Shown: positions 43,338 through 52,256 of the stretch, piece after piece
Numbering within the stretch: position 1 is the stretch's first letter
How the letters are laid out: each line of letters begins with the position of its first letter
NCBI GenBank assembly: GCA_046497565.1
Contig: JAWOFK010000073.1
Span: 43,580-107,579 of the forward strand
Length of the DNA stretch: 64,000 nt
Source of the DNA: RBG-13-51-36 sp046497565
GTDB taxonomy: Bacteria; Chloroflexota; Dehalococcoidia; GIF9; AB-539-J10
Reading direction: 5' to 3'
Made by a program: the position numbers and the translations under genes
The notes under the pieces: generated by a model
What the model was told of the DNA's origin: nothing
Database searches by the model: none
Seen by the model: only the letters and a program-made list of their open reading frames with translations

Positions 43338-43767
43338 CGTCAGGGCGTTTGGAGATGCTGTGAGGATGATACCATCGCAAAGGCGGGAGACTCAATTAAC
43401 CCGGCGCTCGATGTTGTCACCGGGGGCAAGTTTCAGCATGCGTATCAGGTAACAGAAGCCTGGATTGTTGCACGATAACTTGTGTTGTTACTCCGCTGGA
43501 CAGAACGCCGAATTGTTCGCCTAACCTCGCCGGACCCCGTGGGCGGACAGGCCATTGCCGGGCCATTTCAGCAATGCCTTGAATCTCAGGCCTCCGCCGG
43601 CGTCTTCAGAGACAAACGACCACAGGCGGCACCGGACCCGGTAGAAAATGCCAGACCAGATGAACCCGGCGGCAAGGGACGGTGCAGCTCCGGTCAAGCC
43701 CCTGAATTCGACATAAACCACCGCTTTGACATATAATCTTCATACCGTCACCAACGGTGGACCTGAT
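43338..43767. other. Divergent intergenic region with one promoter
   Basis: About 430 bases between GNAT and the acyl-CoA synthetase gene. The open frame at 43482-43736 lacks a ribosome site and recognisable content. A promoter for the downstream gene lies at 43708-43737. Confidence 0.5.
43708..43737 (+). promoter_or_regulatory. Likely promoter of the acetyl-CoA synthetase gene
   Basis: TCGACA (43708-43713) and TATAAT (43732-43737) are 18 bases apart. A TTGACA also abuts the -10 box but cannot work as a -35. The leader to the ATG at 43768 would be about 24 bases. Confidence 0.45.
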
Positions 43768-45930
43768 ATGGAACGGATGTCCTCGGAACAAGAGATAGCT
43801 TCTGACATCGCCTCGCTCGAGGCTATGTTAAAGCCTCGCTCCATAGCTGTCATCGGAGCCTCACGCAGAAATCTCACTATCGGCAACAGGCTGTTCCGTA
43901 ATTTGTTGCAGCATGAGTTTACGGGGGTCGTCTACCCGGTGAATCCCAACGCCAAAGTAGTCGCCGCAGTGCAGGCATATCCGTCTGTCCTGGATATACC
44001 GGGGGAAGTGGACCTTGCCGTTATCATCACTCCGGCGGATAGTGCCCCACGGCTGATGGAAGAGTGCGGGCAAAAAGGGGTGCGCGGCGTGGTTGTGATA
44101 TCAGCGGGCTTTGCAGAGAGCGGCCCTGAGGGAAAGGCGAAGCAGGATGAGATACTTGAAATTGCCCGGCGCTACGGGATGCGCATAGTGGGACCGAACT
44201 GCATGGGCATCGTCAACACCGACCCGGAAGTCAATATGAACGCTACTTTCTCCCCCGTGTTCCCGCCCACCGGCGGCATCGCCATGGGTACCCAGAGCGG
44301 TGCGCTGGGTCAGACCATCCTGGAGTATGCCAGGAACCTGAACGTCGGACTATCCAGTTTCGTCAGCATCGGAAACAGGGCCGATGTCTCCAGCAACGAC
44401 CTGCTCCAGTACTGGGGAAACGACCCGTCCACCAGGGTCATACTCCTTTACCTTGAATCTTTCGGTAATCCCAAGAATTTCGCCCGCATAGCCCGCAACA
44501 TCACACTCACCAAACCGGTAGTAGCGGTGAAAAGCGGGCGCACCCCGGCCGGCTCCCGGGCTGCCGCCTCACACACCGGGGCGCTGGCTACCACCGAGGT
44601 GGCGTCTGAAGCATTGTTTACCCAGTCCGGGGTGGTCCGTGTGGACACACTGGAAGAGCTTTTTGATGTGGCTAACCTGCTATGTAACCAGCCCATCCCC
44701 AGGGGGGGAAGAGTGGCTATTCTCACCAATGGAGGAGGCCCCGGCATCATGACCGCCGATGCCTGTGCCGACAGAGGACTGGAATTGCCCGCTCTTTCAG
44801 ATGAGAGCGTTTCCGAGCTGAAGAGCTTTCTCCCGTCTCGAGCCAGCGTTACCAATCCCATCGATATGACGGCCGAGGCTTCTCCCGAGGAGTACAGCCG
44901 GGCGCTGGAAATTCTGGCGCGTGATGACGGCATAGATATGGTGATAGTCATCTTCATCCCGCCCATACTCATCCAGGCTGAACCGGTAGCCAATGCCATA
45001 AAGGAGCTGGCACCGGAGTTTCGCAGGCGGGGCAAGACACTGGTGGCTTCATTCATGGGTTCGCAAGGTGCCGTCATTGAGTGCGACCCCAAGGATGAGG
45101 GATGCATACCCAATTTCACTTTCCCGGAGCATACCGCAGTTGCCCTCGCTGGAGCGTATGAGTACAGTCAGTGGCTACAAAGACCACGGGGGGTGGTTCC
45201 CAAACTGACAGGAATCAACAAGGAAAAGGCCCGTGAGGCAGTGGCATCAGCCTTGGAGCGGAGCTCCACCCGACCCCTGTGGCTGGAAGCTTCCTCCATC
45301 TCCGACCTCCTCAACTCCTATGGAATCAAGGTCGCAGTGTCGAAGTCGGCAAATACGGCTGAGGACGCAGCCAGGACGGCTGAAGAAATTGGCTTCCCGG
45401 TCGCCGTCAAGCTCGTCTCAGACAAGATAGTCCACAAGACCGATGTCGGAGGAGTGATACTGTCAGTGCGCTCATCAGATGAGGTGAAACAGGCCTTTAA
45501 CCAGATTAGAGAACGCCTCGAGGGTCTGGGGAAAGCCGATGAGATGCAGGGCGTCACCATTCAACAAATGATACCTGAGGGGATTGAGGTGATCGTCGGC
45601 CTGACCCAGGACCCTTCCTTCGGTTCTCTCATCCTGTTCGGTATGGGCGGCATTTACGCCGAGTTCTTCAAGGATATCACATTCCGTATTCACCCGTTGA
45701 CCGACATCGATGTCCAGGACATGATGCGCTCGGTAAAGGCCCATCAACTCTTTGCCGGCTGGCGAGGCTCCAAACCGACTGACGTCGAGGCTCTTGAAGA
45801 CCTCCTGCTGAGAGTGTCTGCCATGGTGGAAGACTTACCCCAGATAGCCGAGATGGACCTCAATCCGGTGAAAGCTCAAGAGCAGAGGAAAGGGTATGTC
45901 GTGGTCGACGCCCGAATTCTGCTCTCCTGA
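43768..45930 (+). CDS. Acetate--CoA ligase (ADP-forming), fused alpha-beta
   Basis: A 720-residue enzyme making ATP from acyl-CoA and ADP plus phosphate, a substrate-level phosphorylation route common in anaerobes. The N-terminal CoA-binding Rossmann domain starts MLKPRSIAVIGASR; SHTGALA (about residue 280) carries the phospho-His of the alpha part; the C-terminal ATP-grasp domain (about 490-720) has KLVSDKIVHKTDVGGVIL with the beta His. Both halves are complete in one chain. ATG at 43768 (GGTGG upstream) is used because the longer TTG frame begins within promoter sequence. Confidence 0.92.
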   Translation: MERMSSEQEIASDIASLEAMLKPRSIAVIGASRRNLTIGNRLFRNLLQHEFTGVVYPVNPNAKVVAAVQAYPSVLDIPGEVDLAVIITPADSAPRLMEECGQKGVRGVVVISAGFAESGPEGKAKQDEILEIARRYGMRIVGPNCMGIVNTDPEVNMNATFSPVFPPTGGIAMGTQSGALGQTILEYARNLNVGLSSFVSIGNRADVSSNDLLQYWGNDPSTRVILLYLESFGNPKNFARIARNITLTKPVVAVKSGRTPAGSRAAASHTGALATTEVASEALFTQSGVVRVDTLEELFDVANLLCNQPIPRGGRVAILTNGGGPGIMTADACADRGLELPALSDESVSELKSFLPSRASVTNPIDMTAEASPEEYSRALEILARDDGIDMVIVIFIPPILIQAEPVANAIKELAPEFRRRGKTLVASFMGSQGAVIECDPKDEGCIPNFTFPEHTAVALAGAYEYSQWLQRPRGVVPKLTGINKEKAREAVASALERSSTRPLWLEASSISDLLNSYGIKVAVSKSANTAEDAARTAEEIGFPVAVKLVSDKIVHKTDVGGVILSVRSSDEVKQAFNQIRERLEGLGKADEMQGVTIQQMIPEGIEVIVGLTQDPSFGSLILFGMGGIYAEFFKDITFRIHPLTDIDVQDMMRSVKAHQLFAGWRGSKPTDVEALEDLLLRVSAMVEDLPQIAEMDLNPVKAQEQRKGYVVVDARILLS

Positions 45931-45965
45931 CCATTCGCCATTTTGTTACCCTGTTGCAGTATTTG

Positions 45966-45994
45966 TTGCATTGTGGCATTTCTTATGATATACT
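45966..45994 (+). promoter_or_regulatory. Likely promoter of the zinc-ribbon gene
   Basis: TTGCAT (45966-45971) and TATACT (45989-45994) with 17 bases between. The leader to the ATG at 46110 would be about 110 bases, long enough for cold-shock-type control. Confidence 0.45.
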
Positions 45995-46109
45995 CAAAAC
46001 AAGTTTCAGTTTAGGTTATAGCAATTTTCTCGGAAGGTACTTACACAGAGTCCTCTGAAGTGTTGGATGACCCGAACGCTAACTAATTGTAAAGAGAGGA
46101 GGTTATCCA

Positions 46110-46409
46110 ATGAGCTTTCAAGACAAGTCTCTCGAATGTTCGGATTGCGGCGCTACGTTTGTCTTTAGCACTGAGGACCAGGAATTCTTCCAGTCCAAAG
46201 GCTACACCAACGAGCCCAAACGTTGCCCGGAATGCCGAAGGACAAGGAAGGCGGAACGCTATGGCAATAACACCTACGGAGCTCCGCGCGAGATGTTCCC
46301 TGTGACCTGCGCCGAATGCGGCAAAAGCACCGAAGTCCCGTTTGAACCTCGCGGTGATAGGCCCGTTTACTGTAGCGATTGCTACCGCAAAGTCCGACCC
46401 GCCCGATAG
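46110..46409 (+). CDS. Zinc-ribbon protein (CxxC-x17-CxxC type)
   Basis: A 99-residue protein with a zf-trcl-like zinc ribbon (ECSDCGATFVFSTEDQEFF ... RCPECRRTRK) and a second CxxC pair (VTCAECGKSTEVPF ... VYCSDCYRK), the CxxC-x17-CxxC domain. It is expected to bind two Zn and nucleic acid; the molecular role is unknown. AGAGGAGG precedes the ATG. A strong hairpin follows at 46429-46460 and an RRM gene next, suggesting an RNA-related group. Confidence 0.85.
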   Translation: MSFQDKSLECSDCGATFVFSTEDQEFFQSKGYTNEPKRCPECRRTRKAERYGNNTYGAPREMFPVTCAECGKSTEVPFEPRGDRPVYCSDCYRKVRPAR

Positions 46410-46428
46410 GTGAAGTCAGGTCATGAGC

Positions 46429-46460
46429 CACATCCAGGTCGGGCGACCGGCCTGGATGTG
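46429..46460 (+). terminator. Strong stem-loop between zinc-ribbon and RRM genes
   Basis: CACATCCAGG and CCTGGATGTG pair exactly over 10 bases and the stem continues four more through TCGG/CCGG with one G-U, closing on a GCGA tetraloop. No T run follows, so it may act as a transcript-end stabiliser or processing site rather than a classic terminator. Confidence 0.5.
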
Positions 46461-46616
46461 ACTCGGGCAAATTTCAGCTTTGTCCTTACAACTATCAATA
46501 CGTGAATGCGATTCACAATAATTACTGCTGCCGTGCTTTGCGGAGAAACGGCGGCAGGGCTTATCCAGCGAAACAGCGAACAAAATAACAGAATAAATGA
46601 TAAAGGAGCGAAAACT

Positions 46617-46973
46617 ATGAAGATTTATGTGGGCAATCTAGCCTTTGAAGTTACCGAGGATACACTGGCAGCAGAATTCGGTGTTTACGGCAAGGTGGAA
46701 TCCGTGGCTATTCCTGGCGACAGGCTAAGCGGGCGACCGAGAGGTTTCGCCTTCGTTGATATGCCATCGAAGTCTGAGGCCGAAACTGCCATTGCGGGGC
46801 TGAACGGCCAGACGCTTATGGACAGAACGCTGGTCGTTAATGAGTCTCGCCCCCGTGTGGACAGCAGGAGTGGCGGTTCTTACGGCAACAGGAGGGGTGG
46901 CAGTTATGGCGGTGGGTATGGTGGCGGCAGGGGCAGGGGCCGCTCAGGTGGTGGCAGGCAACGAAGATACTAG
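46617..46973 (+). CDS. RRM-domain RNA-binding protein with Gly-rich tail
   Basis: A 118-residue RNA-binding protein. One RRM covers residues 1-80 with RNP2 IYVGNL at 2-7 and RNP1 RGFAFVDM near 41-48; the tail is Gly/Arg/Ser/Tyr-rich (GGSYGNRRGGSYGGGYGG), as in cyanobacterial Rbp proteins and cold-shock RNA binders. AAAGGAGCG precedes the ATG. The leader holds an imperfect stem near 46527-46556 (CTGCC/GGCAG). The DEAD-box helicase gene follows 43 bases later. Confidence 0.9.
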   Translation: MKIYVGNLAFEVTEDTLAAEFGVYGKVESVAIPGDRLSGRPRGFAFVDMPSKSEAETAIAGLNGQTLMDRTLVVNESRPRVDSRSGGSYGNRRGGSYGGGYGGGRGRGRSGGGRQRRY

Positions 46974-47016
46974 GCAACCTGGCCACTCACAGAAGCCACC
47001 CTCACCAAGGAGTTTA

Positions 47017-48225
47017 ATGAATTTCGAAACCTTTGATTTGCATCCGAGCATCATGGCCGGTGTACGTGCGCTCGGTTATTCCGTACCCACACCGGTTCAA
47101 TCACGGGCTATCCCGCTGATAATGCAGGGGCGTGACGTCATCGGACTGGCGCAGACCGGCACAGGCAAGACGGCCGCTTTTGTGCTGCCGATTCTGGAAC
47201 GTCTACGGTCGGGGCCTGAAGGACGCGTCCGGGCCCTGATAATCTCACCGACACGCGAGCTGGCCGAGCAGACCTGCGAGGTTATCAGCAACCTGGGGAG
47301 CAGGACAGGGCTGCGGGGCATTGCGGTCTACGGCGGGGTGAGCATGGAACAGCAGAGCTGGGGACTGCGCAACGGCGCTGAGATTGTCACGGCCTGCCCG
47401 GGCCGTTTGCTCGACCATCTCTGGAAAGGGACGATCAATTTAGCAGGGCTGGAAGTCCTGGTCATTGACGAGGCGGATCGTATGTTCGATATGGGCTTTC
47501 TACCCGATGTACGCAGCATTCTGAGATGCATCCTGCACAAACACCAGACACTGCTTTTCTCGGCTACCATGCCCGCCGATATCCGGCGACTGGCGCGCGA
47601 AATCCTGCACGACCCGGTCACAGTGCAAGTAGACCCCCAGCTGCCGGCAAAAACTGTGTCACACGCTCTGTACCCGGTGCAACAGCACCTGAAGACGAAT
47701 TTGCTGAAGCAAATTCTGAATAGAACCAAGATGGAGTCGGTGCTTGTCTTCACCCGTACCAAACACAGAGCCGAACGCGTGGCACAGCAACTGGCCAGAG
47801 ACGGCTATCGGGTGACTTCTTTGCAGGGCGACCTGCCCCAGAACCGACGTCAAGCCGCACTGGACGGTTTCCGTGACGGCTCGATCAAGATCCTGGTGGC
47901 AACCGATATCGCCGCCCGCGGTATCGATGTATTGAGCATTTCACACGTCATCAACTACGATATGCCAGAGAATACCGATGCCTATATCCACCGCATCGGC
48001 CGCACCGGAAGGGTTGAGAAAAACGGCAGTGCGATTACCTTTGTCACCAGCGCCGACGCTGACAAGATAAGCGCCCTTGAGCGGCTTCTCGACGCTCCGC
48101 TGGAGCGGCTGATCCTTCAGGGCTTTGATTACAGCAGGCCGGCACCGGACAGACAACCAGGCCTTTCGAGACAGCCACGACGGCATCCGGCAGGAAGCAG
48201 GCGATCGGCACAACGTAGTCGATGA
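47017..48225 (+). CDS. DEAD-box ATP-dependent RNA helicase
   Basis: A 402-residue RhlE/CsdA-type helicase unwinding RNA duplexes. Motifs: Q motif region PTPVQSRAIP, AQTGTGKTAAF (I), PTRELAEQ (Ia), DEAD variant VIDEADRMFD (II), SAT (III), VFTRTKHRAERVAQQL, ATDIAARGID (V), HRIGRTGR (VI). C-terminal basic tail. AAGGAG precedes the ATG at 47017. With the RRM gene it forms a likely cold-response or RNA-remodelling unit. The longer frame from 46840 is a shadow of the RRM gene. Confidence 0.95.
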   Translation: MNFETFDLHPSIMAGVRALGYSVPTPVQSRAIPLIMQGRDVIGLAQTGTGKTAAFVLPILERLRSGPEGRVRALIISPTRELAEQTCEVISNLGSRTGLRGIAVYGGVSMEQQSWGLRNGAEIVTACPGRLLDHLWKGTINLAGLEVLVIDEADRMFDMGFLPDVRSILRCILHKHQTLLFSATMPADIRRLAREILHDPVTVQVDPQLPAKTVSHALYPVQQHLKTNLLKQILNRTKMESVLVFTRTKHRAERVAQQLARDGYRVTSLQGDLPQNRRQAALDGFRDGSIKILVATDIAARGIDVLSISHVINYDMPENTDAYIHRIGRTGRVEKNGSAITFVTSADADKISALERLLDAPLERLILQGFDYSRPAPDRQPGLSRQPRRHPAGSRRSAQRSR

Positions 48226-48401
48226 CACTCATCGAGCATCCCGTCTTTCGATGCCGGGCGCCACACCTGTCACATCCTGTGCCACTGTTTGAACTCTGCG
48301 GGCGCCGGGCCGAACGGATACCCGGATAACCGGCACGAAATAATGGTATAATCTGTCCGGCCGAGAAGTTGTGGACCCGACTTCCGTCCGGCAATTGACA
48401 G

Positions 48402-48659
48402 ATGATTCCGATTGAACAAGAAATAGATTTACACCGCCTTACTGTGGATGAGGCCCTTCCCAGGCTCGATGATTTCCTGTATGCAGCATTTCGGGCCGGG
48501 TTATATCGCGTTCTGGTCGTTCACGGCAAGGGATCAGGCGTACTGCGCCTGGAAGTCGGCCGTTACCTGTCAAAGCATCCTCTGGTCAAGGCTCATAGAC
48601 CGGCCGACCGCTATCACGGGGGCATGGGCGCCACGCAGGTAGAACTCAGTGAACTCTGA
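48402..48659 (+). CDS. Stand-alone Smr domain protein
   Basis: An 85-residue Smr domain of the kind at the C-terminus of MutS2: EIDLHRLTVDEA (LDLH motif), VVHGKGSGVLR (HGxGxGxLR) and GGMGATQVEL. Stand-alone Smr domains nick or cleave RNA or branched DNA; more recently MutS2-type Smr is linked to ribosome collision rescue. TATAAT lies at 48347-48352. It follows the helicase gene by 176 bases. Confidence 0.88.
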   Translation: MIPIEQEIDLHRLTVDEALPRLDDFLYAAFRAGLYRVLVVHGKGSGVLRLEVGRYLSKHPLVKAHRPADRYHGGMGATQVELSEL

Positions 48660-48764
48660 ACAGCGCTGGCCAGAGTTCTCAGTTCACCCTGCAAACCCTG
48701 TATTGAGGGCCGTGTCCTGGCGGGAGCGCCGGAATATGACAATCTGATTTCATGGAGATTACCG

Positions 48765-49397
48765 ATGGCAAAAATGATTTACAGAACAGTTGAGATAATG
48801 CCCTTTGGGACAAACTGCTACCTCGTTGCGTCGGAGCAGACGCGGGACGGTATGGTCATTGACCCGGCGGGGGATGCTACCACAATCCTGAGCCATATAC
48901 GTGAACTGGGTCTCAAGGTAGGCCTGGTTGTGCTTACTCACACCCATCCGGACCACATAGGAGCCGTTCGAGACATCGTTGAACATACCGGAGCAAGCTT
49001 TGCCGTCCATATAGCCGAGGCTGAGATGATAGAGCGTTATGACTTCCGTCAATTCAGTGCCTTTGATCCGACTTATAAGCAGCCACCGCCGCCAAACAGA
49101 CTGCTCAAGGATGGCGATTTCATCGTCGTTGGCGACCTGAAATTTCAGGTGTTGCATACTCCGGGCCACAGCGCTGGCGGTATATGCCTTGTGGGACATG
49201 GGGTTGCCTTTACCGGGGACGCATTGTTCAGTATGAGCATCGGCCGGACCGATGGCCCCGGTGGTGACTATAATCTCCTGACCTCCGCGATACGTGACAA
49301 GTTACTGGTCCTGCCGGACCAAACGGTTGTCCTGCCCGGGCACGGACCCAAGACCAGCATCGGCCGAGAGCGGCGAGACAATCCTTTTCTCAGGTAA
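48765..49397 (+). CDS. MBL-fold metallo-hydrolase (glyoxalase II-like)
   Basis: A 210-residue metallo-beta-lactamase-fold protein. The metal motif THTHPDH (near residues 60-66), LHTPGHSAGGICLV, GDALFSMSIGRTDGPGG and the C-terminal VLPGHGPKTSIG are complete, so two-metal hydrolysis is expected. Substrate could be a thioester such as S-lactoylglutathione-like or a bacillithiol adduct, but this cannot be read from sequence. Single gene with no partner. Confidence 0.92.
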   Translation: MAKMIYRTVEIMPFGTNCYLVASEQTRDGMVIDPAGDATTILSHIRELGLKVGLVVLTHTHPDHIGAVRDIVEHTGASFAVHIAEAEMIERYDFRQFSAFDPTYKQPPPPNRLLKDGDFIVVGDLKFQVLHTPGHSAGGICLVGHGVAFTGDALFSMSIGRTDGPGGDYNLLTSAIRDKLLVLPDQTVVLPGHGPKTSIGRERRDNPFLR

Positions 49398-49514
49398 ATC
49401 GATGACGCTCTTGCACCGTGCATAATAACCGCTAGGACACTGTAATCAAGGGAGGCAGCAATATTGGATGACACGAGTTACCTAACAGATAGCGGGAAGT
49501 GTCAGGGAGGCGAG

Positions 49515-50597
49515 ATGAGGGAGTTAAGCGCATACTCCTTCGAAATTGGTGCTATCAGACCGCCTAGCGAAGGCGGAAGTTGCTCTCTGCTGCTCCGCGT
49601 AACCCGGAATTGTCCCTGGAGTCGGTGCAAGTTTTGTTACGGTACGCCCTACAACCGTGAGAAGTTTCAGTTGAGAACGGTGGAGGAAATCAAGCAGGAT
49701 ATCCAGGCGGTCAAAGCGATCAGTGATGAACTCACACGGGTATCACGGCAGCTCGGGTACGCCGGCCGGACAAACAGTGCTGTCGGGGCAAAGATACTCG
49801 AGAGAGAACCGGAACTGCGCCGGAGCTACAGTTTTCTTACGGTATTCGAGTGGCTGAGCGCCGGTGGCGGTACTGTATTTCTTCAAGATGCCGACTCGCT
49901 TATTATGCGCACCCCTGACTTAATCGAAGTGATCAGGTACTTGAAGGAGACTTTCCCGAGTGTGCAGAGGATTACTTCCTACGCCAGGACCAAGACCATT
50001 TGCCATAAGAGCCTGGAGGAACTGAAGGACATCAGGGCCGCCGGCTTGAACAGATTGCACGTTGGCCTGGAGTCCGGTGACGATGAACTGCTGAGACATT
50101 ACGATAAAGGTGTGACTGCCGAAGAACACATCGTGGCAGGAAGGAAGGCCAAGGAGGCTGGTTTTGAGTTCTCGGCCTACGTAATGCCCGGTCTGGGAGG
50201 TCGCAGCAAAGCCGAACAGCACGCGAAGAATACGGCACGGGTGCTTAACGAAATCGACCCGCACTACATCAGGCTGCGCCCCTTCGTACCCAGACCCAAT
50301 ACGCCTGCATTCGACGAATACCAGAGGGGCGACTACCAGCTATCATCACCCCACGAGCTCCTGAGAGAGCTCAGAACTATGATTGCAGCTTTGACGGTTA
50401 CATCTCGTCTATGTTTTGACCACATGAGGAATGCCTGGTATAAGAAATCCGGCCGACTTCTGTTCACGCAAGACTACGAAGGATACAAACTCCCGGAAGA
50501 AAAAGAAAGAGTTTTGCAGCTAATCGAGGAAGGCCTGCAAGTTAGAGAATGGATGCACGTGCATGCTAGGGACATGGTGGCAATGCCACAATTGTAA
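49515..50597 (+). CDS. Radical SAM protein, CX4CX2C subtype
   Basis: A 360-residue radical SAM enzyme with the cluster motif in TRNCPWSRCKFCYG (four residues between the first two Cys), a spacing seen in a subgroup whose members read TRNCPWNxCxFC. Later strands FLQDADSLIMRTPDLIEVI and GLNRLHVGLESGDDELLRHYDKG are typical SAM-barrel segments. Reaction unknown. The ATG at 49515 has GGGAGGCGAG upstream; a TTG at 49464 also has a GGGAGG and would add 17 residues. Confidence 0.82.
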   Translation: MRELSAYSFEIGAIRPPSEGGSCSLLLRVTRNCPWSRCKFCYGTPYNREKFQLRTVEEIKQDIQAVKAISDELTRVSRQLGYAGRTNSAVGAKILEREPELRRSYSFLTVFEWLSAGGGTVFLQDADSLIMRTPDLIEVIRYLKETFPSVQRITSYARTKTICHKSLEELKDIRAAGLNRLHVGLESGDDELLRHYDKGVTAEEHIVAGRKAKEAGFEFSAYVMPGLGGRSKAEQHAKNTARVLNEIDPHYIRLRPFVPRPNTPAFDEYQRGDYQLSSPHELLRELRTMIAALTVTSRLCFDHMRNAWYKKSGRLLFTQDYEGYKLPEEKERVLQLIEEGLQVREWMHVHARDMVAMPQL

Positions 50598-50749
50598 CCT
50601 CTTGATGTCTGTTATCGTTGCACAGCGTCATTGTTGGTTGCTACAATTAGGCTCTGCGGCTGTTTTCGTCTGTATTGGGAACCGGCGCGGGCCGGGTGCG
50701 GGCGGATACACCGGTTGGCGGTAGCAGCTTGATGAAGGAGAGATTAACT

Positions 50750-51547
50750 ATGGTCATCGTGGGTGAGAAGATAAACACGAGCCGAAAGACCGTCGAAGAA
50801 GCGGTCAGAAATCGGGATGCCGCCTTTATCGCCACCATGGCGCGCGAGCAAGCTGAGGCCGGAGCTCACTACATTGACATAAACGCCGGGACTCTTCTCG
50901 ACCAGGAAGTTGACTGCCTGTGCTGGCTGACCGAGACAGTACAGGAAGAAGTTGCTCTGCCCTTGAGCCTGGATAGTCCCAATCCCAAAGCCCTGTCCGA
51001 AGCAATGAAGCTACACAAGGGCGAGCCGATGGTCAATTCCATCTCCCTGGAAGAAGAGCGATTGCACTCACTTCTGCCGGTGATTACCCGTCAGCCTTGC
51101 TCTGTGGTTGCACTTTGCATGGCCAAAACAGCAATGCCCATCACCACGGCAGAAAGAGTCGAGGTTGGCTCGGAACTTGTCAACAAGCTTACCGCCGCAG
51201 GGTTTCCCCGTGAGAAGATTTATGTAGACCCGCTGATACAGCCTGTTGCTGTCAACACCGACATGGGAATTGCCGCCTTGGGAGCCATCAGGAAGATAAT
51301 GGACGACTTCCCGGGCGTGAACACCATTTGTGGCCTTTCCAATATTTCCTTCGGTCTGCCACAACGCCATCTAATCAACCGCAACTTTCTGGCTCTTTGT
51401 ATTGCCTATGGTCTGTCTGCGGTTATCCTGGACCCGACCGATAAGCAACTCATGGCCACCTTGCTTATGGTGGAGATGCTCCTGGGACGGGATGAATACT
51501 GTGGAAATTTCATCGACGCCTATCAAAGCGGCCGTATGGTTGGATGA
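50750..51547 (+). CDS. Methyl-tetrahydrofolate:corrinoid methyltransferase (MtrH/AcsE-like)
   Basis: A 265-residue pterin-binding TIM barrel, expected to move a methyl group between a corrinoid protein and tetrahydrofolate. The starting MVIVGEKINTSRKT, the ADP-rich INAGTLLDQE strand, YVDPLIQPVAVNTDMG and the folate-site GLSNISFGLPQR are typical of AcsE and MetH pterin domains. ATG at 50750 follows AAGGAGAG; an earlier GTG/ATG frame lacks conserved residues. It opens the corrinoid methyltransferase operon. Confidence 0.92.
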   Translation: MVIVGEKINTSRKTVEEAVRNRDAAFIATMAREQAEAGAHYIDINAGTLLDQEVDCLCWLTETVQEEVALPLSLDSPNPKALSEAMKLHKGEPMVNSISLEEERLHSLLPVITRQPCSVVALCMAKTAMPITTAERVEVGSELVNKLTAAGFPREKIYVDPLIQPVAVNTDMGIAALGAIRKIMDDFPGVNTICGLSNISFGLPQRHLINRNFLALCIAYGLSAVILDPTDKQLMATLLMVEMLLGRDEYCGNFIDAYQSGRMVG

Positions 51548-51596
51548 TAGTCCGGCAATCAGGACTTGATCGAAAATCAGCGTAAGGAGGTTGAAA

Positions 51597-52235
51597 ATGA
51601 GCGACTTCAGGGTATTGTCCGAAGCTATTAGCAAGGGAGACATCAACAAAGCGGTGGCCGAAACGCAGAGCGCCCTGGATGCAGGCATAAGTGCTCAAGA
51701 GATTCTTGATAAGGGGCTCATTGCCACCATGAATGAAGTAGGCGATAGATTTTCCAAGGGACTGATATTCGTCCCCCAGATGTTGCGCTCTGCCAAGACA
51801 ATGCAAGAATGCACCAAGCTGCTCAAGCCACATTTTCAAGAGGGTGACGTTACTTCCAAGGGAACGGTGTTGATGGGCACCGTCAAGGGTGATCTGCACG
51901 ATATCGGTAAGAACCTCGTTTCCATGATGATGGAAGGCGCCGGATTCACAATCGTGGACCTGGGTGTAGACGTGCCTCCCCAAAATTTCGTCGAGAAAAC
52001 GAAAGAGGTGGCACCAGACATCGTGGGTATGTCGGCGCTACTTTCCACTACCATGCCAGCTATGGCCGATACTATCGACGCGCTACAGGAAGCCGGAGTC
52101 AGGAAGAAGGTCAAGATAATGATTGGGGGAGCACCGGTTACCGAGAAGTATGCCCAGAAAATCGGCGCCGACTCTTATGCATCCGATGCCGGCTCTGCTG
52201 TGAGTAAGGCCAAGGAGTTACTGGGCATTTCCTGA
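51597..52235 (+). CDS. Corrinoid (cobalamin-binding) protein of the MtbC/MttC type
   Basis: A 212-residue methyl carrier. An N-terminal four-helix cap (residues 1-85; TQSALDAGISAQEIL, MLRSAKTMQECTKLL) is followed by the Rossmann cobalamin domain with GDLHDIGKN (the His ligand motif DxHxxG), VDLGVDVPP and the late IGGAPVTEKYAQKIGA. The methyl group resides on cobalt between two methyltransferases. AAGGAGG precedes the ATG, and a TGA is followed 22 bases later by the next ATG. Confidence 0.95.
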   Translation: MSDFRVLSEAISKGDINKAVAETQSALDAGISAQEILDKGLIATMNEVGDRFSKGLIFVPQMLRSAKTMQECTKLLKPHFQEGDVTSKGTVLMGTVKGDLHDIGKNLVSMMMEGAGFTIVDLGVDVPPQNFVEKTKEVAPDIVGMSALLSTTMPAMADTIDALQEAGVRKKVKIMIGGAPVTEKYAQKIGADSYASDAGSAVSKAKELLGIS

Positions 52236-52256
52236 GAGAAATGCAAGGAGTTTGCT

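Noticed and set aside
43726..43767. TTG start for acetyl-CoA synthetase
   Set aside because: TTGACATATAAT is promoter sequence; the ATG at 43768 is better placed.
46840..47016. N-terminal extension of the DEAD-box frame
   Set aside because: It overlaps the RRM gene in another frame; the ATG at 47017 has AAGGAG at correct distance and matches the usual helicase start.
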